Under the pieces are notes generated by a model. The model was not told where the DNA came from, did not search any database, and was given only the letters and a program-made list of their open reading frames with translations. Positions 11,501 to 22,861 of a DNA stretch of 64,000 nt are shown here, piece after piece. Location: positions 30,231,928 to 30,295,927 of the forward strand of contig LS997562.1 in NCBI GenBank assembly GCA_000469685.2, in the 5' to 3' direction. This DNA is from Haemonchus contortus. Taxonomy: Eukaryota > Nematoda > Chromadorea > Rhabditida > Trichostrongylidae. Position numbers and translations under genes: made by a program. Every line of letters begins with the position of its first letter. Within the stretch, counting starts at the first letter, position 1.

Positions 11501-14500
11501 CGGCTTATTATTGCTATATAGAAACGTTCCCTATACTTTTGTAGAGCCTTCAAAATTGCTAATGGTTGTGCTTACAATTGAATTGTCTGTGGAAATATGT
11601 TTGGGTAGCCTAGGGTAATACGAACCTTGTTTTTGTTTCTATTATTGACCTTTTTTCAGTCCTGAAGGATTTGAGTCATACATATGATCCGAAATTCAAC
11701 ATTGCCACTATCAATTTGGGTAATATGGTTCGCCCTCAAACGGTGCTTCTTACTACAGCCTTCTTCCATTTTGGCCTTTTTTGCCGAGTTTACATATGGA
11801 CATATAGAATTTCAGGTTATCCTATCGCTTGACTACACGGGTGAAATAAACGATAAAATGCGTGGGTTCTATAGAAGTAGCTATAAGGACGAGCACAATC
11901 AAGAAAAATTCCTCGCATCCACTCAGTTTGAGGTAGCCACTCCTCTCTGTAGTAGCTAAGATGATGCCGATCAGACTGCAGAGGTTTTTCGAATCTTAAT
12001 CTCATCGCAACTTCACGAAATTTTCAGTCCACTTATGCTCGTTATGCTTTCCCTTGTTTCGATGAGCCTATATACAAAGCAACATTTGATATTTCTATTG
12101 TTGCTGATCCTGGCATGTCTGCCATTTCTAACATGGTGAGACCCTTGTTTCGTTTTTATATTGTGTTTTCATTGTTCTAGTTTATTAAAGAGAAGTTGTG
12201 TAAATTTTCTGCATACTCATAAGTAGTTTTAGCCTGCGGTTTCCACAACCCCATGTGATTTCAAAGGAGTTAAGAAAGTTTGGATCAAATTCGACCGTAC
12301 GCCTCAAATGTCATCGTATTTGGTGGCATTCGTTGTTGGAGAACTCGAATACATACAGGTAAGAGAAGGGAGTTACTACTGAATTTCCAACCGTCAATAC
12401 ATCTGTGTTTAGACTTGTTCGAAAAGCGGCACTATAATAAGAGTTTTCACGGTCCCTGGAAAGAGAAGCCAAGGCATATATTCTCTGGATTTGGCAGCAA
12501 GGTATGTGTGCTTCATCATAGTTTATAAGAAGTGCAGGGCATTTTACATGATTCAGAGCTATCGACTGGTACAACGACTGGTTTGGAATAGACTACCCTT
12601 TACCAAAGTGTGATCTCATTGCTATACCTGACTTTAGCATGGGTTAGAGATTTCGTTTCCTTCGAAATAGACATCTGTAAACTTTTTTTAGCTGCTTTAG
12701 CACCTCCCCTACTAATCTCGACAAAGTTGATGAGCAATCTGTGTTTCAGGAGCTATGGAGAATTGGGGACTTGTTACCTATCGTGAAGTCGCCCTCCTAG
12801 TAGATCCAGCTAAGTCGTCAACCCGACAAAAATCGCGTGTCGCTCTTGTCGTGGCCCACGAGCTTGCTCATTTCTGGTTTGGCAACCTTGTTACCATGGT
12901 GGGTACGAATATGGTTATCATCTTAGTTGAATTAAGGTTTTTCTTCGATAACTTCATAACGTTCTGCATTACAGAAATGGTGGACTGATCTTTGGCTGAA
13001 AGAAGGATTCGCGTCATTCATGGAATATCTATTTGTCGGTACCAATTACCCCGAGTTCAAAATTTGGGAGCATTTCGTTAATGACGAGTTGGCGCAAGGC
13101 TTCGGTCTCGATGCACTGCGTAACAGCCATCCCATTGAGGTAACTCTTCTGACTTTCAAAGAGTATTACTATCTCCTAATTACCTTAAAGTATAAACTGC
13201 ATACGGTTCAGGTTGAAATAGATGATCCATGTGAATTGGAAGAGATCTACGACAACATCACTTATGCGAAATCAAACGCAGTTAACCGCATGTTGTTCCA
13301 CTACCTTGGTGAAGAGACCTTTCAAGCTGGATTACGCCTGTACCTGAAGAAATTCCAGTATGACAATGCTGTTACGCTCGATTTATGGAATGCGCTAGGT
13401 GACGCTTCACAACAGGTTAGCTACCCATTAAATTGAGCTATTAGAACACTAGTGCCCTATTAATCTGTAAATGCAGAACGTGGCAAAACTTATGTCTGGT
13501 TGGACGAAGCAGATGGGATATCCAGTAATCACGGTTACTGATAAGCAGCAAGGAAAGAATAGAATTCTTTCCCTTTCTCAAAAGAGGTTCATCGCTGATG
13601 GTGGTGAAGATCCTGAAAACTCTCTTTGGCAGGTGAATTTTGAGTCATTTGAAAACATTTTCAGATCACATGTTTCATTAGTTTCAAGTTTCTTTTTATT
13701 TGCGAATATTTTTTGCGTAAATGCAGTCAGTCTCTTTTTAAGGTGCCGATCACTGTGTGCGTGGGATCGAAGCCGTCTGAAGTGAAAGGCAAATTCCTTT
13801 TGGTTGGTCGTGATCAGGACATCGAAGTGCCAGATGTTGCAGAAGGAGAATGGGTTAAGGTAAAGTTTCGTGTTTGGTTTTTCTCTACAGGTGCTCTAAC
13901 AATGTCCCAAAACTGTGAGCGATACATACACAGTGGGTGTGTCGGCCTACATCCCGCTTCCATTTCCGTTTTTCCCTTCGCAGAGTCAGAATGTAAGGAT
14001 GAACGGCCAATGTCACTGACTCGGTGTTAAGTAAATACGTAGTTCAAATCTGGTGCTCATGGCCTTTGCAATAATCATTTATTGGAGATTTACTTTTCTC
14101 CCCCACTGGGTCTGATCTAATATCTTCAGATAGCTAAAATCTAGCTAACCTGATTAATATAAAGGATAGTAATGACCCTTAATAGAAATGGCAAAAGTTA
14201 GTGATGGTGCTTAATGGTTGCGTGAAGCTGATCTTCATTTATATCGCACTTTTTCTTTATTAACTGGAATAGTTGCTAGGGAACGAAAGTATTGGAGGGA
14301 TTTCATTGTGCTGTTTTGAGAAGTACAAATCTGCCGCACGGTATACCGTCCAATAAATTTCTTACCACAAAAAATTATTTTTGGTTATAGTTGAATGCTG
14401 GTGCAAGTGGCTTCTATCGAGTGGACCACAGTCAAGAGATGCTGAAAGCCATGATTCCTGACATTTCCAATGGGAAAATGCCTCTTCTCGATCGCTTCTC

Positions 14501-17163
14501 AATTGTTAATGACCTGTTTGCATTGGTGAGTTTAAATAATCGTATTTATTATTACATGGTCACCTGTTTCTTCCAATATTAATGATTGAATATATAAAAT
14601 TATTCAGGTTCAAGCTGGGCGCGTTCGAGCGTCTTCCTTCCTTTCAGTTTTGGGAGCTATGCATAACGAGGAAGGGTATATTGTTTGGCAATCATTGGCT
14701 GGTGGAATCGATGACATATCAAATGTCTTACATTATGCTCCGGATCCTTCGCTAACTAAGCGGTAGTCATTTAAATCGACTTCGGTTAGGTTTTCGCTGA
14801 ATTAAGATTTCTTCCTAGGTTCAATTCGTTCGTTGTAAGGACAATGGAGAATCTTGGACAAAGACTTGGTTGGGACTGTCACGAAGGCGAAGGTGAATGG
14901 AATTTTCCTCAATTATGTTCCAGTTTGCGCTTAGAGTCTTACAATTAAAATATTTGACCTCAATCCCTTTTTGGGACGCGCCCCGCGCACGACTTGTAGT
15001 CAAAATTGCAGTAGCGTTTGAATGCGTGTTTGGCCTTTATAAGTACTTGCGGTGGTTAGTGCTTTTATCTTTCCAAACGAGTCTGGAACCAATTAACCGA
15101 CTGTTGGAGGGACGGAAGACTTGCTTGGTTTGGGAGGATTTCGACCCCGGATATGGTCCCTGGGCCCCACTTCAGTGCTTTACTTGCCACTACATCACCT
15201 CCGTCCAGTTTTTCGCTTGGCATTCCTATTTTATGCTTAAATGGGCGTTTGTTCTCAATAACTGAAGACGGAGTATTTGAGAAACGATAACTGCAGCCTG
15301 ACTCGAGTCTACATTCAATTTTAGCTTTTTGCTGATGAAAGAAATGTTTCAGATTCTCAGCGTGCCATTTTACGATCTGTTGTACATGGACGTCTAATGA
15401 GAGCCGGACACGATGGTACTATAAGAAAAGCTTCTACACTTTTCGCTGACCACGTTCAGTCGAAGCGACCTCTGCATCCAGATCTCCGTCTATGCGTAGG
15501 TTTTAGCTTGCTTCATATCTTTTTCATATGAAGAAGATGCACTATAGTTTGCTAAATGAGAAAATCGACTAGATCTGGTTTGTCCTTCTTATTAACTTAT
15601 TTCAGATATTCACCGCTGCTGTGCGTAACGGTGGCGAAACGGCGTTCAACCAACTCATGCAGATCTTTGAGACTGCAGGATTCCCAGAAGTTGAGCGAAA
15701 CTGCATTATAGCACTTTCACAGACACAAGATCCCAATCTTCTACAGAGGCTCTTCAAGTACGCCATTCATGACGTAAGTCTATCTGAACGTTCATTTTTG
15801 TATGTTCTATGCCTTCCCTCGTATATTCTATGCTCTGGCCAGGGCCAGCGTCTCTCTCGGGACAGAAATTGCGCACTTGACTTATGAAGGGGTAGCAGTG
15901 TGCATTTCCTTAGCTGCTGCTTGTTTCATGAACACTACGTCATTGTTTACTCACAATGCAAAAAAATCACTTGGTAGGATAGGTCAATTCACGGATGATC
16001 GTTACATAGTAAAGGGTATGAAGATCGCATGAACCGTGAGCCATATGCAAGACTTTGGTTTGGTACGGGATGGGGTAAAATAGGACTCCTATTGAGGTTG
16101 CACATACCACAAACAGAGCTTGCTAAGCACACATATGCTCTGGCAGCTCGAAATCGTTAGATATTGGTCAAAAATGAGCTACTGTTTAGCGAATGAGGCG
16201 ACGTACGATAATTTGCAGTGAGGGTAGGATTTTCTAAATGGTAATATAGACAGAAGACAAGAACTGAATGGGAAAAAACCCGTAATTCGACATTAGGGTG
16301 ACTTGGAATGTGAGAGGCGAAAGTATTTCGGTTGGAAGAGTTAGGTGAATCCAGTGGCTGCTCTCGTACTACTGATTTGGGAACTGAATGAGCAATGAAT
16401 ACCGGCAGTGATTCAAAGAAATTTGATTACAAGAGCAGCAAAATACCTAACGTTGTGGAGCTTGCAACCACTCATAGAGGTCGTGGCTCTCGCTGTTGCA
16501 TATCGATTCGATCAACGGTGGCGCTTGAAAAATAGCTGTTGGGTTTATCGAAATTGCTAGTTTACCTAGCTTATCTGATTAACGAGAAAATTTTGGATAT
16601 TTCTGCAGCAATCAGTCGTGAATGTCACTTGATGGATATGGTTTCAGGGAAAAGCTCGAGCTCAAGATCATATGTTGTTCTTCTATGGCGCAAGCACCAG
16701 TAAGACAGGTCAAGCATTCCTCTGGCAATATTTCAAGGAAAATATGGCTTACCTTGTTGAGAAGTTCGGCGGAGTAGGATCCGGTTTATTCCAGGTATTT
16801 TTGGATTCGTAATGTTACATTCGCCTAAAGTAGTTCTTCGTAAACGTTTTTTGTTAGTTTCCATGTATGCACATTTTTCAGAGGTGTTTGAAATTGTCTA
16901 TCGAGCGGCAGTGTACTGAGGAGTTTGCTCAAGAAGTAGAGAAATTCTTCTGTCATAGTCTCTCCCCACAAGACTTGAAGACGTTGGATCGCCCGATAAG
17001 ACAGGTAATCATTTGCTACAAGACTTTTCAAATCATGTTTCTTTGCAGTAGATGTATCATTTGTTTCATGGTTAAGGCTACGGAGGCTGTTCGTTTGAAC
17101 CAGAAATTGCTGCAGTCAAACCTGCAAGACATTCAACAGTTCCTCAGTAAAGAAGGACTATAG
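8548..17163 (+). CDS. pam-1: puromycin-sensitive aminopeptidase (M1 zinc metallopeptidase), PAM-1 orthologue
   Basis: Cytosolic aminopeptidase that removes N-terminal residues from peptides. The C. elegans orthologue acts in meiotic exit and embryo polarity. I assign 21 exons: 8548-8705, 11285-11406, 11660-11742, 11816-11932, 12028-12135, 12233-12358, 12413-12501, 12557-12642, 12750-12898, 12975-13139, 13212-13415, 13477-13632, 13743-13859, 14391-14525, 14608-14762, 14819-14892, 15353-15495, 15606-15773, 16648-16794, 16882-17004 and 17077-17163. Phases agree throughout and give about 903 aa, close to family length. The exopeptidase motif GAMEN is at 297-301. The zinc site HELAH is at 333-337, and the third ligand is Glu356 in WLKEGFASF. 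The C-terminal ERAP1-like helical domain is complete. Exon 3 uses an unusual donor (GTGCTT), chosen because it alone restores frame and family spacing. Intron 1 is 2.6 kb. An upstream in-frame ATG at 8443 would add a hydrophobic stretch and is less likely. Confidence 0.96.
9360..9570 (+). repeat. tRNA-derived SINE-like sequence in pam-1 intron 1
   Basis: Positions 9489-9505 form a perfect T-arm: a 5-bp stem ATGGG/CCCAT around a 7-nt TTCGAGT loop. This contains a consensus B box (GGTTCGAGTCC), with a loose A-box-like stretch upstream. No matching acceptor stem is visible, so this is not a working tRNA gene. The outer limits are approximate. Confidence 0.5.
14940..15150. repeat. dispersed repeat copy in pam-1 intron 16
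   Basis: This shares spaced blocks with 19390-19540: TTTTGGGA(C/T)(A/G)CGC, a conserved AATTGCA, GTTTGAATGCGTG, and a TCTGG(A/T)ACC segment followed by TAACC. The order and spacing are similar, so both appear to be old copies of one interspersed family. Confidence 0.5.
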
Positions 17164-17242
17164 TCATGAGTTTCCCTTTCCGCATCATGCTGTACTTTTG
17201 TGGTATTATGGGTATTGCATTTCTTCGCTTCTGTCCTAATTC

Positions 17243-17248
17243 AATAAA
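17243..17248 (+). terminator. polyadenylation signal of pam-1
   Basis: A canonical AATAAA lies 80 bases after the TAG stop at 17161-17163, a normal nematode 3' UTR length. Confidence 0.8.
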
Positions 17249-19384
17249 CTTTTACGAAGTTAAAAAACTTGACGCAACCCATCTGGCCTCTCTCAGGCGA
17301 CACAGCTAATCGTTAACTGTTAAAAGCTATGGCAAGCTGTGTTGTAGACAGTTTTGAAATAGACCAGTTGTCGACATCCGCTCTGCTTTCCGTTACATGG
17401 GTATGTCTCACTGGGTTCGCTTATGTTCAGTACCAGGTGCATTCCCAATAGCTCGTCAAGTGAGTGTGAGTGTGTGGAGAATGCCCCAGTGTAGTAATAG
17501 GTGGATGTGATCGGGGCGTAAGATCGCGTCGGCTTTTACCTTCAGGATCAGTGATGATTTGTAAGTGTTGTCAAGATCAGTTCCTCTCATCACCTCACTT
17601 GTCACCGCCAGTTGCTTGTAAATTAGAGCCAAGAGACCAACCAACAAGTAATTCTATTGGTCTGGTAAGTGCTTGTACATACAGCAAAGTAATTTCTGCC
17701 GGTTAGTGCTACTATTTTATGAACGAGATTTATGTTTATTTACAGAAACGTTGTGGTGCGAATTGCCCACAAGTCTTGCCTTTAGCCTATTCTCACTTGT
17801 TTATCAGAAGTTATTGGGAACCACTTGAAGTGGTCTATTCAGTTCATGCCATTTTGCCTTTACTCTGTACAAGCACAACAAAATTCCTAAACGATCACAC
17901 ACACCGAAGTCATGGTACCTCTGTTATCTTCAGAGGTCGATCTTATGATGTTACCAAGCAACTAGAATCCGATGGGATTTTCACAGAAAAAAGGTCCGAT
18001 AATCGAAAAGAAAAATGAAAAAGCAAGTTTTCATAAAGCAGTAGTTTTCGGCTTCGATGTTCATTGGCTGAAGCATGGTGACTTCTAAAAGGCAATTTGA
18101 CATAGCTGCAACTGCTCAGGCATGGTCCAGCAGTTGCGCTTACTAATGAGACCTTGTTAGTGGTATTTGTAGAAAGAGGCTTGAGGCTTACTATGGCTTC
18201 TGTAAAAACTGATCGGAATTGACCCAATATAAGCGGTCTACGGCCACTCGCATGGGGCAGTAGAAGGCTATCATATCATAACCGATTAGAAATCTCAACT
18301 CTGCTTTGAAGTGCGACAGAGCTCTGAGAAAAAGGGGTTATTAGCAGGCAAAAGAGATGAAATTTGGTCGACTGATTGAGGTATGAGCTGATGTGAAGAT
18401 TGGATTATTGTTTACACTTCCACCCCATAAACTTTCAAAAATAGGCGATAGAAATTAGCAAAGAATGGAATTTCAGATGCCAATTGCGGATAGATGAGAA
18501 ACAAAGTAGCTAGCGCTCAAGAATCAAAACTGCGACAAAGGTTACAACGCGTTTGGCTTTTCAGATGATAGTTGATATATATAGATGACTGATGATTCGT
18601 TCGCTGGCAACATGGTCGATAAAATAATGGCTGATACAATAAAGGCAGAGCCCTAATAGGAGTCAATAGAAATTTACATTTTCAGGTGATCACGGCCGTT
18701 TTTCTTTACGAGAATTGGTTATCCGGCCATACATAGTAGAGTGGTTAAAAATGGTCTAGAATGAACCGAACATTGGCCCGGAGTTTACTCAATGTCAACG
18801 AAGCCATCACCTTTGTGATGAAGTGAAAATGGCCACAGTCCATATATCGTAAGGCAATCACAAATACTACTAATCAAAATCGTCTGCTTCTGGTAACAAA
18901 CACGTTGGAATAGTTGACCATTACCTGAATATGTTACCTTTAACGAAATGTACTGCTACACAACAGCCTCGAAAGAGATCCTCTTATGCGCTTATTAGGT
19001 CTCGAAAGCCAGTGAACCTTTTCAGCTGCACCTTGCCAATGGTCTCCAGCTGACGTTGAATGAATTCTTTTAAATTCAACGTGCATATTTAAAGCAATTT
19101 TCATGCAAATTGGTTTTTATCATTCGTTTAATGGCTGCTAAGGTGGTAAGAAGTTGATTCATGATCGAACGATGGCCGAGAGGCGCTTTATCACAATTGT
19201 CGACACCTGATAAGCTTGCTCTGGCTACTGCTTTTTCTATTCCTTTTTTCATTGACTTTATGTTCGTTTGGAAAAATATCCGCTGTGTTCGCCTTTAGTG
19301 TACCAAATCTATGGACAATAAGGTTTCATTGTTTCTGGAAGGTTTTCCCGACTATCCCACCCCATTAAGAATTAACGATGAGTA

Positions 19385-19545
19385 ATAAAGTCTTTGGCGT
19401 TGATTAATCCGATCTTTTGGGATACGCTCCGCACTCAACTTCCATTTACAATTGCAAAGGTGGTTTTGAATGCGTGCACAAGTCAACGCTTTAATTCCAA
19501 CAAGTGATCTGGTACCGTCTAACCAAACGACCGTCTCCCATAATA
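19385..19545. repeat. dispersed repeat copy (same family as 14940-15150)
   Basis: It contains the GGGATACGCTCCGCAC, AATTGCAAAGGTGG, TTTGAATGCGTGC and ATCTGGTACC blocks in the same order as the copy in pam-1 intron 16. A further weak match lies near 44080-44160 (GGGATGCGCC and TTTGAATGCATATGCGCC). Confidence 0.5.
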
Positions 19546-20003
19546 CTTCCATCTTTCTTAGTTGCTATTCTTGATTAGGACTTTGAGACTAAGCGAGAAT
19601 CGATCCGGAGTTCTAAGCCTTGACCATGCACATGTGATAGTTTGTCACTTGCCGATAAGACCGCTCCATCATTCAGATGACTCCCTGAAAACAGCCGCTT
19701 TTCTCAAGCTGTGTTCTGAATATCCATATGCGACATTCCATGAATTCCATTTCGAGTGAAACGTTTTGCATCGATCATTCTGACTTTCTGGGGACTTACT
19801 GGGGGTATGGAGCGGTAGGAAAAGTCTCAGAACTTCTACCACCTACCGTAAAACCACAAGTGCGAATGTCATCAGAGCTGTGAGTGGCTTCTCTTAGCAC
19901 AACTATTAATAGGTATTATTAGGTATTAAGGTGTTTGAAACGTTTTGAGAAAAACCCAGTCGGTTTTTTCAACACAGATAACTATAACAATGAAGTTCGA
20001 TCA

Positions 20004-20280
20004 TTAGTCAAGATGGTGGCCCTTCATGGCCACAAGATCTCTCCAACGACTGGGCAAGGCACTGATGCCATTACTCCTAAATGAAGAGAGGCGTGACGCA
20101 ATCGATTCATCTACCCCACTTTTGACTTCTCGCCAGTTGGTAAATTTTTCCCCTTTAGAGTAGGTCCTTGGGCTTCTAAAAGCATGACAGTCATATGCGT
20201 CGAGCGGGTAGTCAGCTTATACCAAGTCTTTCCAGCTCGCCCATTGACGTCCTCGCGTGGGGTGGTCGATCATTATCCAT
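20004..20280 (-). pseudogene. decayed Tc1/mariner-family transposase, C-terminal part
   Basis: On the minus strand, reading from 20280, a DNxRP-PH block corresponds to the second catalytic aspartate motif of mariner transposases (DNARPH), with one extra Pro codon. A TGA follows, then a shifted frame with a block like SPDLAPYDYH in which the third catalytic Asp survives as AYDCHAF. The frame continues through a family-like tail ending SALPSRWRDLVAMKGHHLD and a stop at 20004-20006. The LPxRW block near the C-terminus is a mariner hallmark. The broken frame and missing N-terminus make this an inactive remnant. Terminal repeats were not placed with confidence. Confidence 0.75.
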
Positions 20281-21394
20281 CTTAATCGAAAATTTCCTTG
20301 TAATCGATGTGAAGTGGGGGTTTGAGTCTCAGTCGGTAACAGAATACTCTTGCTTTAACCGCAGTACACTCTGATAGGATCCCTTGTTAAAACACCCGGC
20401 TGAGCAGGGGAAAAATGAGCTCATGTCCTCTTTGGCGTAAGCGCCTCCCTTTGTAACGAGCTGTGGCCCTACGTCCACTGGTAGGCATTGCGATTTCCTG
20501 TATGAATTTTCAAATCACATCGACTTTTTAACCTCAGCAATAATGAAGTCGGATGATGTCGTCGTTCGCTTCAGTCGAAGAGCTTCTGACACACACTGAC
20601 TCGCTCTCGTGCTCCTGATCAGCCAAGAAGTTGGCGATATTTGCAAAGAGTCCTGCTTCGAAAGCGACTCTTGCGTAGAATGTCGTGGATGATGGGTGAA
20701 GAGTAGAGTTCGACCTTTCCATTTTCTGATACTTTAATGTAGACTGCTCTGATGGAAGGGCAAAATATTGTCGGTATTTGAAGACAGTGGACCTTCGCCT
20801 CAACAAACTTTGTTCAGGCATATCTCTTCTCAGAGGCAACGATTGCGCCATTTATGATAGGTGGCAAGAGAGGGTCACTGCTGCCTATCAGTCGCCATAT
20901 CTCATTTCAAGCCTGAGTGTCGAACTGATCAGTTTCCAATGGTGAAGCAGATGACTCCGGTAGTCCTATCGACGGCACATCGCTCGATCGTTGATTATAA
21001 CTTCGAACGACCACGTCAAATGCCGATTAACTATAGCATTGATAGATCAGCAACCCCCTTTCCCTGCTATATAACCTATAGTCCTTCTATAGCGCCTTCG
21101 CGAACAACATAGTTTCATAGTTGAGAGGCAGCGTTTCCTAGACACCCGGACACCCTAATATTTGCGTACAAAGAGAGGAATCAAAACCGCTGGTTCAAGG
21201 CTAAACCGACGTTTGTATCTTAATATTCCAAGGAAACTTGTTGATACTTATTTATATACGTGTAAGTGAAAATGAGCGTACTAGCTTTGTTCTACGCTAG
21301 AAAGATGTGACCTGCTTATTGAAGTTCTCCCTAATTTAGTCTCTGTGAGGTTACCATGCCTCTTATCCCTTACACTAACGAGCATACTGTAGAA

Positions 21395-21495
21395 TATCTA
21401 ACGAGCATACTGAAGAACTTGTTTTGAGGTGAAGCCAAGTGCATTCTGGACTTGGCTTCACCTCAAAACAAATTCTACAGTATGCTCGTTAGATA
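21395..21495. repeat. 46-bp inverted repeat (foldback)
   Basis: Arms 21395-21440 and 21450-21495 pair at 44 of 46 positions around a 9-nt loop. An extra direct copy of the outer arm (ACGAGCATACTGTAGAA) sits immediately to the left at about 21377-21394. That third copy matches the right arm better than the left arm does, which suggests the palindrome was made by local templated copying. Confidence 0.93.
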
Positions 21496-22109
21496 AGCAA
21501 GATGAAATAGATCTTCGTGCACACAGTTCTCCGACTTCTCAGTAGACGACGAATAACGACAACCTCTTCCGTCCCATGACGCAGTAATTATGGCTTAGAT
21601 CAGTTCGAAATGGAATCATATGAAAGATATAAGGAATTTTGAAAGTGGATGGATAATGTCAGAAAGCGAGAGTGGGTTTAGCGGTGTTCATACTGCTCTT
21701 CTGTGACATCACTCTGCGAACATATCCTCAAAATTACGTTTTGAAAGCACTGTTCAGGTGAGAAGCTCTTGAATAGGCTGGCCACCGTAACTATTCACAC
21801 ATTCTATTCATTGGAACACTACGAATTCGAATGTGTGGTTGCATCTGCCAACGGGGTTGATCAATGCCAAGAATTTCTTTTTATTCAAGAATTTTCTACA
21901 GTCTTGACCATGCCTAGTATTGCTCAGTGACATGATACTGTGCTGCTTCCTTCAGTTCCTCTATCACTTCTCTTCTTTTTTCCTACTGCATACGAAACAT
22001 AGGCACAACACATTCGCCATTCACTATACAGCTTGAAAAGGGAGCTCACGATGAAAACTGGTTTGTGCGGTTTCCACGTAGTATAAACGTGTAGGACAGC
22101 ACGTGAAAC

Positions 22110-22180
22110 ATTGTCCGGTCAAAAAACGACCTCGTCAGGGCGTTATAAGTGCTCCGAAACTGGCTCAGCCGACGTAAGCA
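22110..22180. repeat. short dispersed repeat block
   Basis: The block ACGACCT...AGGGCGTTATAAG followed by an ACTGG core is shared with 25300-25360 (ACGACCTAATTAGGGAGTTATAAAGG, split here by differences). Part of it (AGGGCGTTATAAG) recurs at about 60218-60230. It is probably a fragment of a mobile repeat family. Limits are approximate. Confidence 0.45.
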
Positions 22181-22505
22181 CCCAGGATTAACCTTGTCAT
22201 GATGCCCTTGTTAAGGCTGCAGCATCTACAATTACGCGTTAGGACACCAACGAATAGTGCATTTATGAGGTGGAATCCACATGGCTACGGGCATATAACC
22301 TCGTACAACCGCCTTTTTTTCTAATTTTTAGAAACTTATTCATAACCCGTCGATTTTCGTGTTTCGTCGTCACTTTTGCACTACTCTGCACCATAACTTC
22401 CATTATTTCGCCTATGCTGGATTCCTCAAAATTATCGTAAACTGTACCTTCAATCAGGGGAACGAAGTCAGAATCAGAGTGAAACTATAGCAATACAGCT
22501 TCACG

Positions 22506-22853
22506 ATGATACATCTATCCACAATCTGCCTTCTACTTTGCTCCATCGTCACGTTGTCCTTTGGAAAAGGTCTTGAATGCGCTGTGTGTCAACAATTCGT
22601 GGCAGGTCTTGATAAGGAAGAGCTCAAAGAGGATAAAAATTTGAAGAAGGTTAGTCACTATCACCTGGCTTCCACACTGGAACTCGATTACTCATTTCAG
22701 AAGGCTGAACATGACTGCAGGCTGATTCTCGATATGCCCGTAATTGACGACTACTGTATCAAACTGGTCGACAAGGAGTTCGACAACATCGCCCAAATGA
22801 TTCTCAATGACGAAAAGCCAGATGTGATCTGCAAAAAGATCGATATGTGTTAA
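22506..22853 (+). CDS. secreted saposin-like protein (caenopore/SPP type)
   Basis: There are two exons, 22506-22649 and 22701-22853, giving 98 aa. Residues 1-20 form a signal peptide. The mature part has the six cysteines of a saposin B domain at 25, 28, 54, 67, 92 and 98, expected to pair 25-98, 28-92 and 54-67. Nematode members are small helical membrane-active proteins, often antimicrobial and made in the gut. A role against bacteria or in lipid binding is inferred, not shown. The 51-bp intron is a multiple of three and has no stop, so its retention would give a 115-aa form with 17 extra residues between cysteines 2 and 3. The start has an AG acceptor (AATACAG) just upstream. I cannot assign a particular spp number. 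Confidence 0.88.
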   Translation: MIHLSTICLLLCSIVTLSFGKGLECAVCQQFVAGLDKEELKEDKNLKKVSHYHLASTLELDYSFQKAEHDCRLILDMPVIDDYCIKLVDKEFDNIAQMILNDEKPDVICKKIDMC

Positions 22854-22855
22854 GA

Positions 22856-22861
22856 AATAAA
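22856..22861 (+). terminator. polyadenylation signal of the saposin-like gene
   Basis: AATAAA begins two bases after the TAA stop at 22851-22853. If used, the 3' UTR is very short. A second AATAAA lies near 22948. Confidence 0.6.

Larger units (their letters stand above)
17164..22505. other. intergenic region between pam-1 and the saposin-like gene
   Basis: I find no intact gene in these 5.3 kb. The region contains a dispersed repeat (19390-19540), a decayed mariner transposase end (20004-20280, minus strand), a foldback (21395-21495), and a short conserved repeat block near 22115-22170. Frames at 20534-20851 (-) and 20861-21112 (+) are unrecognised. They lie on the upstream side of the mariner remnant and could be its decayed body or unrelated. 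Confidence 0.55.

Noticed and set aside
14897..15265. 122-codon plus-strand frame between pam-1 exons 16 and 17
   Set aside because: It is intron read-through across a dispersed repeat. The conserved protein continues at 15353.
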